Shown piece by piece: positions 18,728 through 26,801 of a stretch of DNA of 64,000 nt. The notes beneath the pieces were generated by a model, which was not told the origin of the DNA, searched no databases, and worked only from the letters and a program-made list of their open reading frames with translations. Every line of letters begins with the position of its first letter. Within the stretch, counting starts at the first letter, position 1. Position numbers and translations under genes: made by a program. This stretch comes from Methylobrevis albus (lineage in GTDB: Bacteria > Pseudomonadota > Alphaproteobacteria > Rhizobiales > Pleomorphomonadaceae), in contig NZ_JADZLT010000048.1 in the NCBI RefSeq assembly GCF_015904235.1, forward strand, positions 1-64,000, read 5' to 3'.

Positions 18728-19078
18728 CTACGGCGCCGGGGCGTCGGCCCCCGTGTCGGCGAGGGCGATGTCGGCCGTCGCCGTGGTGCGCACGCCGGCG
18801 TCGTCGATCCAGAGAAAGCTGAAGCGGCCGGCGCGCTCGACGCGGGCGGAGAATTCGAGGAACGGGTTCGCCGCCATCGCCGGGGCGAGGTCGCAGGCGA
18901 ACACCAGTTCGCCCTCGAAGCGGCATTCGAAGCGGTTGACGATGTCGCGCGGCACCCGCGCGCCGTCGTCGCCGCGGCGGAAGCCCGACTCCATGCGGTG
19001 GCCGAGCAGCGTGCGGATGCGGACGACGTCGCCGGGCCGGGCCGTGGCCGGCAGCTTGACCCTCGGTTCGCCGCTCAT
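18728..19078 (-). CDS. soxZ: Sulfur carrier complex subunit SoxZ
   Basis: Periplasmic partner of SoxY, 116 residues with no signal peptide of its own; in the family it is exported bound to SoxY. The immunoglobulin-like fold is recognisable from VKLPATARPGDVVRIRTLLGHRMESGFR near the start and FEGELVFACDLAPAMAANPFLEF in the middle, the typical SoxZ pattern. Its ATG overlaps the soxY stop by 4 bp (ATGA), indicating translational coupling. A 142-bp gap separates it from fccA. Confidence 0.93.
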   Translation of the reverse strand: MSGEPRVKLPATARPGDVVRIRTLLGHRMESGFRRGDDGARVPRDIVNRFECRFEGELVFACDLAPAMAANPFLEFSARVERAGRFSFLWIDDAGVRTTATADIALADTGADAPAP

Positions 19079-19566
19079 GTCGCGTCGCAGCCCCCGACGG
19101 TGACCGCGATCGGCCTTGAAGCCGTGAGCACCGTGCCGTCGGAGAGTTTTGCCAGCGCCGTCAGCGTCTGGTCGCGCGCGACGCGGATGCGGGTGGTGAC
19201 GTCGGCGGCGCCGCTGAGGCGGGTGAAGTGGAACGTCGCGACGCGGACGAGCGGGTTTTCGGGGGCGAGCAGCACCATCGCCGTGACGAAGCGGCCGTCG
19301 CCGAACGACTGCTCCACCGCGAGCCGGACGGGCACGTTGTAGCCGTCCTCGACCGCGGGCTCGACCTCGAGCACGAGCGAGCCTTCCTGCGGCGTCGCCG
19401 CCCCGGCGAAGGCGGCGATTTCCTCGGCGAGGGTCGGCCCTTCGATGCGGGCGCGGGCGGGAGCAGGCCAGGCGGCAAACGCGGCCGCCGTGGCGCCGAG
19501 CGCCAGCGTCTCGCGCCGGCTCATCGGCCGGGCCGGGTTTTTGGTCGTCGGCGTCGTCACACCCAT
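19075..19566 (-). CDS. soxY: Sulfur carrier protein SoxY with atypical C-terminal tail
   Basis: Periplasmic protein of up to 163 residues that carries sulfur intermediates on a C-terminal cysteine. It has a Tat-like signal (SRRETLALGATAAAFAAWPAPARA). The SoxY core is seen in GYNVPVRLAVEQSF and NPLVRVATFHFT. The tail ends VTVGGCDAT, keeping the swinging-arm cysteine but not the usual GGCGG ending. GGAGG directly abuts the ATG at 19566; a GTG two codons later has the better 6-bp spacing and may be the true start. It is the first gene of the sulfur operon; soxAX, soxB and soxCD are not in the window, so the complete thiosulfate pathway cannot be claimed. Confidence 0.9.
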   Translation of the reverse strand: MGVTTPTTKNPARPMSRRETLALGATAAAFAAWPAPARARIEGPTLAEEIAAFAGAATPQEGSLVLEVEPAVEDGYNVPVRLAVEQSFGDGRFVTAMVLLAPENPLVRVATFHFTRLSGAADVTTRIRVARDQTLTALAKLSDGTVLTASRPIAVTVGGCDAT

Positions 19567-20085
19567 CCTCCAGATCCGCGCGTCTATCGGCTGCGGTTGG
19601 GATGGAGCTTAGCCTGCGCGGCGGGGGGACCGGAAGCGGGGCACCGGATCGTGATCGGGGCGGTCTTGATACCGGCCTGCGCAGCCATCGGGCGGCAGGG
19701 CGCGGTCCAGGAACCACAACCTCTCACCCCGTCTTCGCCGGGCTTGACCCGGCGACCCACTCGCGGCGCGGCGCGCGAGGTCGCTGGCGGGAAACCTCGA
19801 TGTTCTTCGGAGGGATCATTGATCGCTGCGAGGCCATTGGGTTGCCGGGTCAAGCCCGGCAAAGACGGTGGAGGGGCCGTGGGTTGCTGCTGGTTCTCGT
19901 TTTGCCGCGCGGCTTCAGGAGCAAAAACAAGCCGTGAACACTCCGCCCGGCCGCCTCGTGAATGGTCCGCCTGCGCGGACCAAGACAAAATTTCTGTTTC
20001 TTTTCAAGTGGCCCGGCCGCTGTGGCAAACCCTGAACACATCTTTTGGTTGTCATGGTCCGCGCAGGCGGACGCAGGAGTCACGT
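19567..20085. other. 519-bp region with two inverted pairs of REP-like palindromes
   Basis: No gene seen. A first pair lies at 19731-19759 and 19837-19866: the core CGCCGGGCTTGACCCGGCG recurs in reverse orientation. A second pair lies at 19963-19982 and 20055-20074: TGGTCCGCCTGCGCGGACCA recurs reversed. The IS30-type element begins just after the last copy. Confidence 0.75.
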
Positions 20086-21084
20086 TTGAAGTGCACCATT
20101 GTTGAGGCTTGAGAATACCTCGTCGGCGGCTGCGTAGGCGAGAACCTTGCGCGGTGTGGCGTTGTAGGCGGTGACTGCGGCTTGGAGGTGGTGTGGGGGA
20201 ATGGCGTCGAGGTCGGTCTTGGACGGCAGTGCTCGTCTGAGGCGCCCGATGGCATTTTCGATGCCGCCCTTTTGCCAGGGTGCGTGGGCATCGCAGAAGT
20301 AGGTGGCGACGCCGCAGCTCTCGGCGAGGCGATAGTGGTGGGCGAACTCGCCGCCGTTGTCGAAGGTGACCGAGCGCCCCAGCGAGGGTGGCAGGGTGCG
20401 GAAGAATGCCGTGAGACGGTCGGCGATGGTTGCCGCGCTCTTGTCGGGGATGCGCCAGGCGAGGGTGAAGCGCGAGACCCGTTCATGGAGGACGAGGACG
20501 GACTGCCGGTTGCGCCGGAAGGTCATGAGGTCGCCCTCCCAGTGACCCGGCTCGGTCCTTCCGGCGACGGCGGGCGGGCGCAAGGTGATGGAAACGCGGT
20601 GCTTCATCAGGTGGACGAGGCTGCCGCCGCGCGGCTTGGGATGGCCGCGTCGGCGGGTCGCGCGGTGCAGCAGCCGTCGCCAGGACGGATCCCGGCAGCG
20701 CGAGCGATGGGCGATGAAGCGATAGATGGACTCGTGGCTGACGATCGTGCGACCGTTTTCGCGCGCCAGCCGGCCGGCGACCTGCTCGGGTGACAGTCCC
20801 ATCGCAAGGCGTCGCTTGACCTCGGCCGCCAGATCCGGCTGGCGCGCCAGCTTGAAGCGGGCATCCCATTTCCGGCGCCGCGCCGCCAGCCCGTCGGCCC
20901 GAGCCCCGTCGTAGGCCCCCCTCCACCGCTTGGTCGGCCGGGCATTGCGCCGGACCTCCCGACTGATCGTCGACCGCGACCGGCCCAGCCGGATCGCGAT
21001 CTGGCTCTGCGACAGACCTTCGCTCAGCAAAAGGTCGATCGTCATCCGCTCCCGAAGCGAGAGCTGGTCATAGCATTGTCCCAT
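20080..21084 (-). CDS. IS30-family transposase
   Basis: A 334-residue DDE transposase. The N-terminal helix-turn-helix (LSLRERMTIDLLLSEGLSQS, IAIRLGRSRSTISREV) binds the terminal repeats. The catalytic triad is intact: D in HWEGDLM, D in TFDNGGEF, and E in KGGIENAIGRLRR. Length is normal for IS30, and the frame is unbroken, so the element may be active. The stop codon runs into the left terminal region. Base composition matches the host, suggesting long residence or a donor of similar GC. Confidence 0.95.
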   Translation of the reverse strand: MGQCYDQLSLRERMTIDLLLSEGLSQSQIAIRLGRSRSTISREVRRNARPTKRWRGAYDGARADGLAARRRKWDARFKLARQPDLAAEVKRRLAMGLSPEQVAGRLARENGRTIVSHESIYRFIAHRSRCRDPSWRRLLHRATRRRGHPKPRGGSLVHLMKHRVSITLRPPAVAGRTEPGHWEGDLMTFRRNRQSVLVLHERVSRFTLAWRIPDKSAATIADRLTAFFRTLPPSLGRSVTFDNGGEFAHHYRLAESCGVATYFCDAHAPWQKGGIENAIGRLRRALPSKTDLDAIPPHHLQAAVTAYNATPRKVLAYAAADEVFSSLNNGALQT

Positions 21085-21115
21085 CGCAGCAACACCTTAG
21101 CAGATGTTGCACTTG
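20086..21115 (-). mobile_element. IS30-family insertion sequence
   Basis: About 1.03 kb, holding one transposase gene. Its ends are imperfect inverted repeats sharing AAGTGCAxCAT: left end from about 20089 and right end at about 21102-21113 read in reverse. The exact ends and the target duplication could not be settled by eye. It lies between the soxY promoter region and the importer operon and does not break a visible gene. Confidence 0.8.
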
Positions 21116-21210
21116 TCTCGTGAACCCGCGGACCACCCACGGGGGCCCACGGAACACCCTTCGAGAGGCAGGCGGCGCGGCTCGCGGGAACGCCCTCCCC
21201 CCCCGCCAAA

Positions 21211-21240
21211 CGAGAAGAGGCCCCGGTCGCCCGGGGCCTC
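21211..21240 (-). terminator. Rho-independent terminator after the importer binding-protein gene
   Basis: A perfect 10-bp stem, GAGGCCCCGG / CCGGGGCCTC, with a 4-nt loop at 21217-21240. On the minus strand it is followed by TTCTCGTTT, so it ends the ABC operon. Confidence 0.82.
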
Positions 21241-21266
21241 CCAACGTCCGAATTTGCGCAACCGGC

Positions 21267-22250
21267 TCAGAGCTTGTTGGTGACCGCGTGGCTCCAGGCG
21301 CCTTCCGGGGTCTTGGTGATCACGGGGTCGGAGCCGCCGCCGAGCAGGATCTTGACGGTGCGCTCGTAGTCGGCCGGGTCGAGGGTGCCGTCGGAACCTT
21401 CGGTGAGCTTGTTGATCTCGCCCATCATGCGCACCTGGTGCGCCTCGGTCTGCGCGCCGGTCTCGTCGTTTTCGAGCACGATGCCGGCGGCTTCCTCGGT
21501 GTTCTCGCGGGCGTAGGCCCAGCCCTTCATCGAGGCGCGGACGAACTTCGCCATCTTGTCGACGAAGGCCGGGTCCTCGAGGTTGGATTCGAGCACGTAG
21601 AGGCCGTCCTCCATCGTGGCGACGCCCTGCTCCTCGTACTTGAAGACGACCAGCTCTTCCGGCGTGATGCCGGCGTCGATGACCTGCCAGTATTCGTTGT
21701 AGGTCATCGTCGAGATGCAGGCGGCCTGCTTCTGGATCAGCGGGTCGACGTTGAAGCCCTGCTTCAGGACGGTGACGCCGTCGGCGCCGCCGGCGGTCGG
21801 GATGCCGAGCGTCGCCATCCAGGAGAGGAACGGATACTCGTTGCCGAAGAACCAGACGCCGAGGGTCTTGCCCTTGAAGTCCTCCGGCTTGGTGATGCCG
21901 GTCTCCTTCAGGCAGGTCAGCATCATGCCCGAGGTCTTGAACGGCTGGGCGATGTTGACCAGCGGCACGCCCTTCTCGCGGCTGGCGAGCGCGGAGGGCA
22001 TCCAGTCGACGACGACGTCGGCGCCGCCGCCGGCGATCACCTGCGGCGGGGCGATGTCGGGGCCGCCGGCCTTGATGGTGACGTCGAGGCCCTCCTCCTC
22101 GTAGAAGCCCTTGTCTTTTGCCACGTAGTAGCCGGCGAACTGGGCCTGGGTGACCCACTTCAGCTGCAGCGTGACGCTGTCGGCCGAAAAAGCCGGGGCG
22201 GCGGCGAGCAGCGTCGCAAGGCCGGTCGAAAGAGCCAGAATGCGCTTCAT
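21267..22250 (-). CDS. ABC importer substrate-binding protein, NMT1/THI5 (ThiY-like) family
   Basis: Periplasmic binding protein of 327 residues. Residues 1-22 are a signal peptide (LALSTGLATLLAAAPAFSA). TLQLKWVTQAQFAGYYVAKD opens the NMT1/THI5-type fold that binds pyrimidines or thiamine precursors, and GGADVVVDWMPSAL forms the ligand cleft region. It is the last gene of an operon with two permeases. Because the surrounding genes degrade pyrimidines, uracil, thymine or a related pyrimidine is the likely ligand; this is inference. A thiamine-precursor importer (ThiXYZ) is the main alternative, though no thiamine gene lies nearby. Confidence 0.85.
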   Translation of the reverse strand: MKRILALSTGLATLLAAAPAFSADSVTLQLKWVTQAQFAGYYVAKDKGFYEEEGLDVTIKAGGPDIAPPQVIAGGGADVVVDWMPSALASREKGVPLVNIAQPFKTSGMMLTCLKETGITKPEDFKGKTLGVWFFGNEYPFLSWMATLGIPTAGGADGVTVLKQGFNVDPLIQKQAACISTMTYNEYWQVIDAGITPEELVVFKYEEQGVATMEDGLYVLESNLEDPAFVDKMAKFVRASMKGWAYARENTEEAAGIVLENDETGAQTEAHQVRMMGEINKLTEGSDGTLDPADYERTVKILLGGGSDPVITKTPEGAWSHAVTNKL

Positions 22251-22282
22251 TGTTGTTCCCCTCTCTGATTTGGGCCCCCGCC

Positions 22283-23404
22283 CTACCGCGCGCGGAAGGA
22301 CGGGTGCCAGAACGTCACCAGCCGCTCGACGAGGCTGACGAAACCGTAGAACAGCGAGCCGGCGAGCGCCGCGACGGCGATCTCGGCCCAGACCATGTCG
22401 ATCGCCATGCGGCCGACCTCGGTCGAAATGCGAAAGCCCATGCCCACCGTGGGCGTGCCGAAGAACTCGGCCACGATGGCGCCGATCAGCGCCAGCGTCG
22501 AGTTGATCTTGAGGGCATTGAACACGAAGGGCATCGCGGCGGGCAGACGCAGCTTGGTCAGTGCCTGGCCGTGGCTCGCCGCATAGGTGCGCATCAGGTC
22601 GCGCTCCATGCGGCCGGCGGCGTCGAGGCCGGCGATGGTGTTCACCAGCATCGGGAAGAAGGTCATGATCACCACGACGGCGGCCTTCGACGGCCAGTCG
22701 AAGCCGAACCACATCACCATGATCGGCGCGACGCCGACGATGGGCAGCGCCGAGACGAGGTTGCCGACGGGGAGCAGCCCGCGCTTCAGGAATGGCACCC
22801 GGTCGATGGCGAGCGCCGCGAGGAAGCCGCTGCCGCAGCCGATGGCGTAACCGATCAGCACCGACTGCAGGAAGGTCTGGCGGAAATCGGCGAGAAGCGT
22901 CGGCCAGTCGGAGAGGATCCGCGCCCACACCTGGCTCGGCGCCGGCAGCAGCACCTGCGGAATGGCGAAGCCGCGGCAGGCGAGCTCCCAGAACAGCAGC
23001 AGCCAGGCGCCGAACAGCAGCGGCACGGCGACGCCGACGAGGCGCTGCAGCGCAAGGCCGCGCGGGCGCGCCGCCGACAGCGCCGCGCAGGTCTGCCAGC
23101 CGAGCGTCCAGGCGCCGAGGACGAGCAGCCAGAACGCCGGTGTGAAGCCGGCGCGGGCGGCGGGCATCGTCCAGACCAGCCAGCCGAGGGCGGCGACGGA
23201 GGCGGCGCCGAGCACGACGAGGCCGGTGCCGCTGCCGCCGAGGCGAAGTCCGGCGCGGGCGGCGACGGGGAGCAGCAGGCAGAGCAGGATCAGGTTGCGC
23301 TCGGCGGCCGAATGGCCGAGCGCGACCAGCACCAGCGCGCCGAGGCCCGCCGCGATGGTGACGAGGAGCAGCAGCGGGATCTTCGGCCGGGCGGCGGCGG
23401 TCAT
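22283..23404 (-). CDS. ABC importer permease with long N-terminal membrane extension
   Basis: Inner-membrane permease of 373 residues. The C-terminal 250 residues are a BPD_transp_1 domain (QTFLQSVLIGYAIGCGSGFL and the EAA-loop region RTYAASHGQALTKLRLPAAMP). The N-terminal 115 residues add three or four extra hydrophobic helices not seen in the partner permease. The ATG at 23404 overlaps the stop of the upstream permease by 4 bp, so the two are coupled. Together with its partner it forms a heterodimeric channel for the importer. Confidence 0.88.
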   Translation of the reverse strand: MTAAARPKIPLLLLVTIAAGLGALVLVALGHSAAERNLILLCLLLPVAARAGLRLGGSGTGLVVLGAASVAALGWLVWTMPAARAGFTPAFWLLVLGAWTLGWQTCAALSAARPRGLALQRLVGVAVPLLFGAWLLLFWELACRGFAIPQVLLPAPSQVWARILSDWPTLLADFRQTFLQSVLIGYAIGCGSGFLAALAIDRVPFLKRGLLPVGNLVSALPIVGVAPIMVMWFGFDWPSKAAVVVIMTFFPMLVNTIAGLDAAGRMERDLMRTYAASHGQALTKLRLPAAMPFVFNALKINSTLALIGAIVAEFFGTPTVGMGFRISTEVGRMAIDMVWAEIAVAALAGSLFYGFVSLVERLVTFWHPSFRAR

Positions 23405-24321
23405 GGCCGCACCCCCATCCGCGCCAGCACCAGCTTTTCGGCCAGCGACACGATGGCGATCAGCATGGCCGCGAGCAGCGAGGCGGCGACGAGGGCCGAC
23501 CAGATCTGCACGGTCTGGCCGTAGTAGGAGCCGGCGAGCAGGCGGGCGCCGAGGCCGGCGACGGCGCCGGTCGGCAGTTCGCCGACGATGGCGCCGACGA
23601 GGCTGGCGGCGATCGCCACCTTCATCGAGGTGAACAGGAACGGCACCGAGGACGGCAGCCTGAGCTTCCACAGCACCTCGGCCGGCGTCGCCGAATAGGT
23701 GCGCATCAGGTCGAGGTTGATCACGTCCGGCGAGCGCAGCCCCTTCACCATGCCGACGGCGACGGGGAAGAACGAGAGGTAGGTCGAGATCGCCGCCTTT
23801 GGCATCAGGCCGGTGATGCCGACCGCGTTGAGCACCACGATGATCATCGGCGCCAGCGCGAGGATCGGGATGGTCTGCGAGGCGACCACCCAGGGCATCA
23901 GGCTCTTGTCGAGGGTGCGGCTGTGCACGACGGCAACCGCAATCAGGATGCCGAGCAGCGTGCCGGCGATGAAGCCGGCGAGGGTCGAGGAGAGCGTGAT
24001 CCAGCCGTGGTAGACGAGGCTGCGCTTCGAGGTCGGCGCGGTGGCGAAGGTCCACTTCCAGAAATCGGCCGCGACCTGGTGCGGCGCCGGCAGCACGGGG
24101 CGCTCCTGCGACAGCGTCGCGGCGGCGAGGTCGGCAAAGCCGTAGTCGGTGACGCCGGCACGGGCGAACATGTCGCGCTGCACCGGCGTGTTGAGGAAGA
24201 TCGCCCCGGCGTACCAGACCACGACGATCGCCGCGAGCACGGCGAGCACCGGCACGGCGTGGCCCATGATCCAGCCGGTGCCGCGCGGCGCGCGAACGGG
24301 GTTGACGGCCGCCGCGGTCAT
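23401..24321 (-). CDS. ABC importer permease
   Basis: Inner-membrane permease of 306 residues. One helix lies near residues 20-45, a periplasmic segment runs to about 110, and the BPD_transp_1 domain follows with the EAA loop at LMRTYSATPAEVLWKLRLPS. It belongs to the SsuC/ThiX/TauC-type branch. It is the first gene of this three-gene minus-strand group and lies 62 bp from the divergent cupin gene. The cognate ATPase gene is probably at 25786, separated by the cupin gene and a repeat array. Confidence 0.9.
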   Translation of the reverse strand: MTAAAVNPVRAPRGTGWIMGHAVPVLAVLAAIVVVWYAGAIFLNTPVQRDMFARAGVTDYGFADLAAATLSQERPVLPAPHQVAADFWKWTFATAPTSKRSLVYHGWITLSSTLAGFIAGTLLGILIAVAVVHSRTLDKSLMPWVVASQTIPILALAPMIIVVLNAVGITGLMPKAAISTYLSFFPVAVGMVKGLRSPDVINLDLMRTYSATPAEVLWKLRLPSSVPFLFTSMKVAIAASLVGAIVGELPTGAVAGLGARLLAGSYYGQTVQIWSALVAASLLAAMLIAIVSLAEKLVLARMGVRP

Positions 24322-24383
24322 CGCATCACACTCCGTTCGAGCGCCGCCGGGAGCTTTGCGGCGCCAGCGAGGGAGAGCGCACC

Positions 24384-24788
24384 ATGACCGCCGACTGCCG
24401 CCTGATCCGCCCGGGCACCTCCACCTACGCCGGCAAGCAGGGGTTCGATTATCTCGAGGGCATCACCGCCCAGTCGGTCGGCGCCAAGGGCATCTGCATG
24501 CACCTGCTGGAGATTCCGCCGGGCGGGCGCGCCAAGGCGCATCTGCACGAGAACCACGAGACCGCGATTTACATGCTCGCCGGCGAGGCGCACACCTGGT
24601 ACGGCGAGGGCCTCGCGCAGCACATCATCGTGCGCGCGGGCGACATGTTCTACATCCCCGCCGGCGTGCCGCACCTGCCGGCGAACCTCTCCGACCAGCC
24701 GGCCGTGGCCGTGATCGCGCGCACGGACCCGAACGAGCAGGAGAGCGTCGTGCTGCTGCCGGAGCTGGATGGGGTGGTGAAGGGGTGA
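24384..24788 (+). CDS. Single-domain cupin protein
   Basis: A 134-residue cytoplasmic beta-barrel protein. The two cupin motifs are G(X)5HXH-like, in GGRAKAHLHENHETAIYMLAG, and GDMFYIPAGVPHLPANLS, with histidines suited to metal binding. The reaction is unknown; cupins beside pyrimidine-catabolic genes may act on ring-opened or oxidised intermediates. It is the only plus-strand gene between the ATPase and permease genes of the importer and is divergent from the permeases. GAGGGAGAG lies upstream of the ATG. Confidence 0.85.
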   Translation: MTADCRLIRPGTSTYAGKQGFDYLEGITAQSVGAKGICMHLLEIPPGGRAKAHLHENHETAIYMLAGEAHTWYGEGLAQHIIVRAGDMFYIPAGVPHLPANLSDQPAVAVIARTDPNEQESVVLLPELDGVVKG

Positions 24789-24833
24789 GGGGGAACGTCC
24801 CTCCCCCTTGTGGGGAGGAACGTCCCTCTCAAT

Positions 24834-25695
24834 CGTCATCCCCGCGAACGCGGGGATCCAACTCTCCGCGAGAGAGGCGTTCGTGGCTAGACCGCGGCAT
24901 AGGCAGACAGTCCGCCCCCGCGGAGAGTCGGATCCCCGCGTTCGCGGGGATGACGACCGAGAGGAAAGCGGGGGGTGAGAGGCCTTGCCCTGCTCGGTAG
25001 AGTCCATCGCCGAGCCCCCCGCCCCACCCCGAGACGGAAATAGCCTGTCCACCCTCAAGTCCCCCTTCGTCGTCATCCCCGCGAAAGCGGGGATCCAACA
25101 TTCCACGGGAGAGGCGTTGGTGGATGGACCGCCGCATGGGCAGACAGTCCGCCCCCTTGGTGAGTTGGATCCCCGCGTTTGCGGGGATGACGACCCAGAG
25201 GAAAGCGGGGGGTGAGAGGTCTTGCCCTGCTCCGTAGAGTCCATCGCCGAGTTCCCCGCCCCACCCCGAGACGGAAATAGCTTGTCCACCCTCAAGTCCG
25301 CCTTCGTCGTCATCCCCGCGAAAGCGGGGATCCAACGATCCGCGGGAGAGGCGTTCGTGGATGGACCGCGGCATGGGCAGACAGTCCGCCCCCGCGGAGA
25401 GTTGGATCCCCGCGTTCGCGGGGATGACGACCGAGAGGAAAGCGGGGGGTGAGAGGCCTTGACCTGCTCGGTAGAGTCCATCGCCGAGCCCCCCGCCCCA
25501 CCCCGAGACGGAAATAGCTTGTCCACCCTCAAGTCCGCCTTCGCCGTCATCCCCGCGAAAGCGGGGATCCAACTTTCCGCGGGAGAGGCGTTCGTGGATA
25601 GACCGCGGCATGGGCAGACAGTCCGCCCCTGCGGAAAGTTGGATCCCCGCTTTCGCGGGGATGACGACCGAAAGGAAAGCGGGGGGTGAGACGCC
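24834..25695. repeat. Tandem array of four hairpin elements with exact 237-bp period
   Basis: The motif CGTCATCCCCGCGAAAGCGG starts at 24834, 25071, 25308 and 25545, exactly 237 bp apart each time. Each element carries an inverted partner about 100 bp later (GTTGGATCCCCGC...GGGATGACG), so each forms a long imperfect hairpin. Nearly identical spacers of about 107 bp join them. Because 237 is a multiple of three, long open frames pass through on both strands; they encode VIPAKAGIQ- and RFRGDD-like peptides known as translation artefacts of such repeats. No other gene lies in the 997-bp gap from 24789 to 25785. Confidence 0.93.
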
Positions 25696-25785
25696 CCACC
25701 CCTCCCGACCCGGCCTGTGGCCGGGCCACCCTCCCCACGCGGGGGAGGGACGCGGGCGGCCCTGCGGCTGGGGATGGCGGCCGCC

Positions 25786-26598
25786 TCAATCCTCATAGGA
25801 GTGCCCCGCGCGAAGACCCTCGCGCACGCGGTGCGCGAGCTTGAGGAACCCCGGGGTCTCGCGGATGTCGAGGCCGCGGTCGCGCGGCAGGTCGGAGACG
25901 ATCACGTCCTCGATTCGGCCGGGGCGCGGGCTCATCACCACGATCTTCGAGGAGAGGTAGACCGCCTCGGGGATCGAGTGGGTGACGAAGACCACGGTCT
26001 TGGCCGTCTTCGCCCAGAGCTGCAGCAGCTGCTCGTTGAGGTGGTCGCGGACGATCTCGTCGAGGGCGCCGAAGGGCTCGTCCATCAGAAGGAGGTCGGG
26101 CTCCAGGGCCAGCGCGCGGGCGATCGAGGCGCGCTGCTGCATGCCGCCGGAAAGCTGCCAGGGATACTTGTTCTCGAAGCCGGCGAGGTTGACCAGCGCG
26201 AGGTTTTTCGCCACCCGCGCCTGCTGCTCGGCCTTTGAGAGCCCCATGATCTCCAGCGGCAGCGCGACGTTCTTCGCGATGGTGCGCCAGGGATAGAGCG
26301 CGGCGGCCTGGAAGACGTAGCCGTAGGCGCGGTCGAGGCGGGCCTGTTCCGGCGTGGTGCCGTTGACGGTGATCGAGCCGGCGGTCTGGCGCTCGAGGTC
26401 GGCGATGACGCGGAGCAGCGTGGTCTTGCCGCAGCCGGACGGGCCGATGAAAGAGACGAAGTCGCCCTTCTCGATGGTGAGGTCGATGTGCGAGAGCGCG
26501 TGCACCGGCCCGTCGCCCGTCTCGAAAGTGAGCGAGAGGTCGCGGATCGAGACCACGGAGGGTTTTGTCGGGGCGTCTTTTTGCAGTGCCATCGTCAT
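25786..26598 (-). CDS. ABC importer ATP-binding protein (SsuB/TauB/ThiZ type)
   Basis: Cytoplasmic ATPase of 270 residues that powers the importer. Walker A GPSGCGKTT is at 52-60, the signature LSGGMQQR lies near residue 150, Walker B LLLMDEPFGALDE near 170, and the H-loop in FVTHSIPEA. All catalytic residues are present. It probably pairs with the permeases at 22283-24321, from which it is separated by the repeat array and the cupin gene. The dihydropyrimidinase gene lies upstream on the same strand, with a 203-bp repeat-containing gap. Confidence 0.93.
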   Translation of the reverse strand: MTMALQKDAPTKPSVVSIRDLSLTFETGDGPVHALSHIDLTIEKGDFVSFIGPSGCGKTTLLRVIADLERQTAGSITVNGTTPEQARLDRAYGYVFQAAALYPWRTIAKNVALPLEIMGLSKAEQQARVAKNLALVNLAGFENKYPWQLSGGMQQRASIARALALEPDLLLMDEPFGALDEIVRDHLNEQLLQLWAKTAKTVVFVTHSIPEAVYLSSKIVVMSPRPGRIEDVIVSDLPRDRGLDIRETPGFLKLAHRVREGLRAGHSYED

Positions 26599-26619
26599 GC
26601 GGTGTTCCGTGGGGCCTTA

Positions 26620-26777
26620 CCCCTCTCCCTGTCCCTCTCCCACAAGGGGAGAGGGGACGCAGGTTGCGGTGCTCGTCGTCACATCAGCGCTTCGGCCGGT
26701 GGGGCGGGCGTGTTTAGGCACGCTCTATCGCCGATCGTCCCCTCTCCCCTTGCGGGAGAGGGACAGGGTGAGGGGTG
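26620..26777. repeat. Inverted pair of intergenic repeats
   Basis: CCCCTCTCCCTGTCCCTCTC-type sequence at 26620-26658 recurs in reverse at 26736-26777. This leaves the ATPase and dihydropyrimidinase genes separated by a possible large hairpin. Confidence 0.75.
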
Positions 26778-26801
26778 AGCCCCGCGCCCGGCGCTTGGCC
26801 T

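Noticed and set aside
24834..25695. CRISPR array
   Set aside because: Units are 237 bp long with identical spacers and internal hairpins; CRISPR needs short repeats with unique spacers, and no cas gene is present.
24318..25796. Open frames through the 237-bp array that look like a repeat protein
   Set aside because: They arise because the period is a multiple of three; peptides such as VIPANAGIQ are known REP artefacts and frames are open on both strands.
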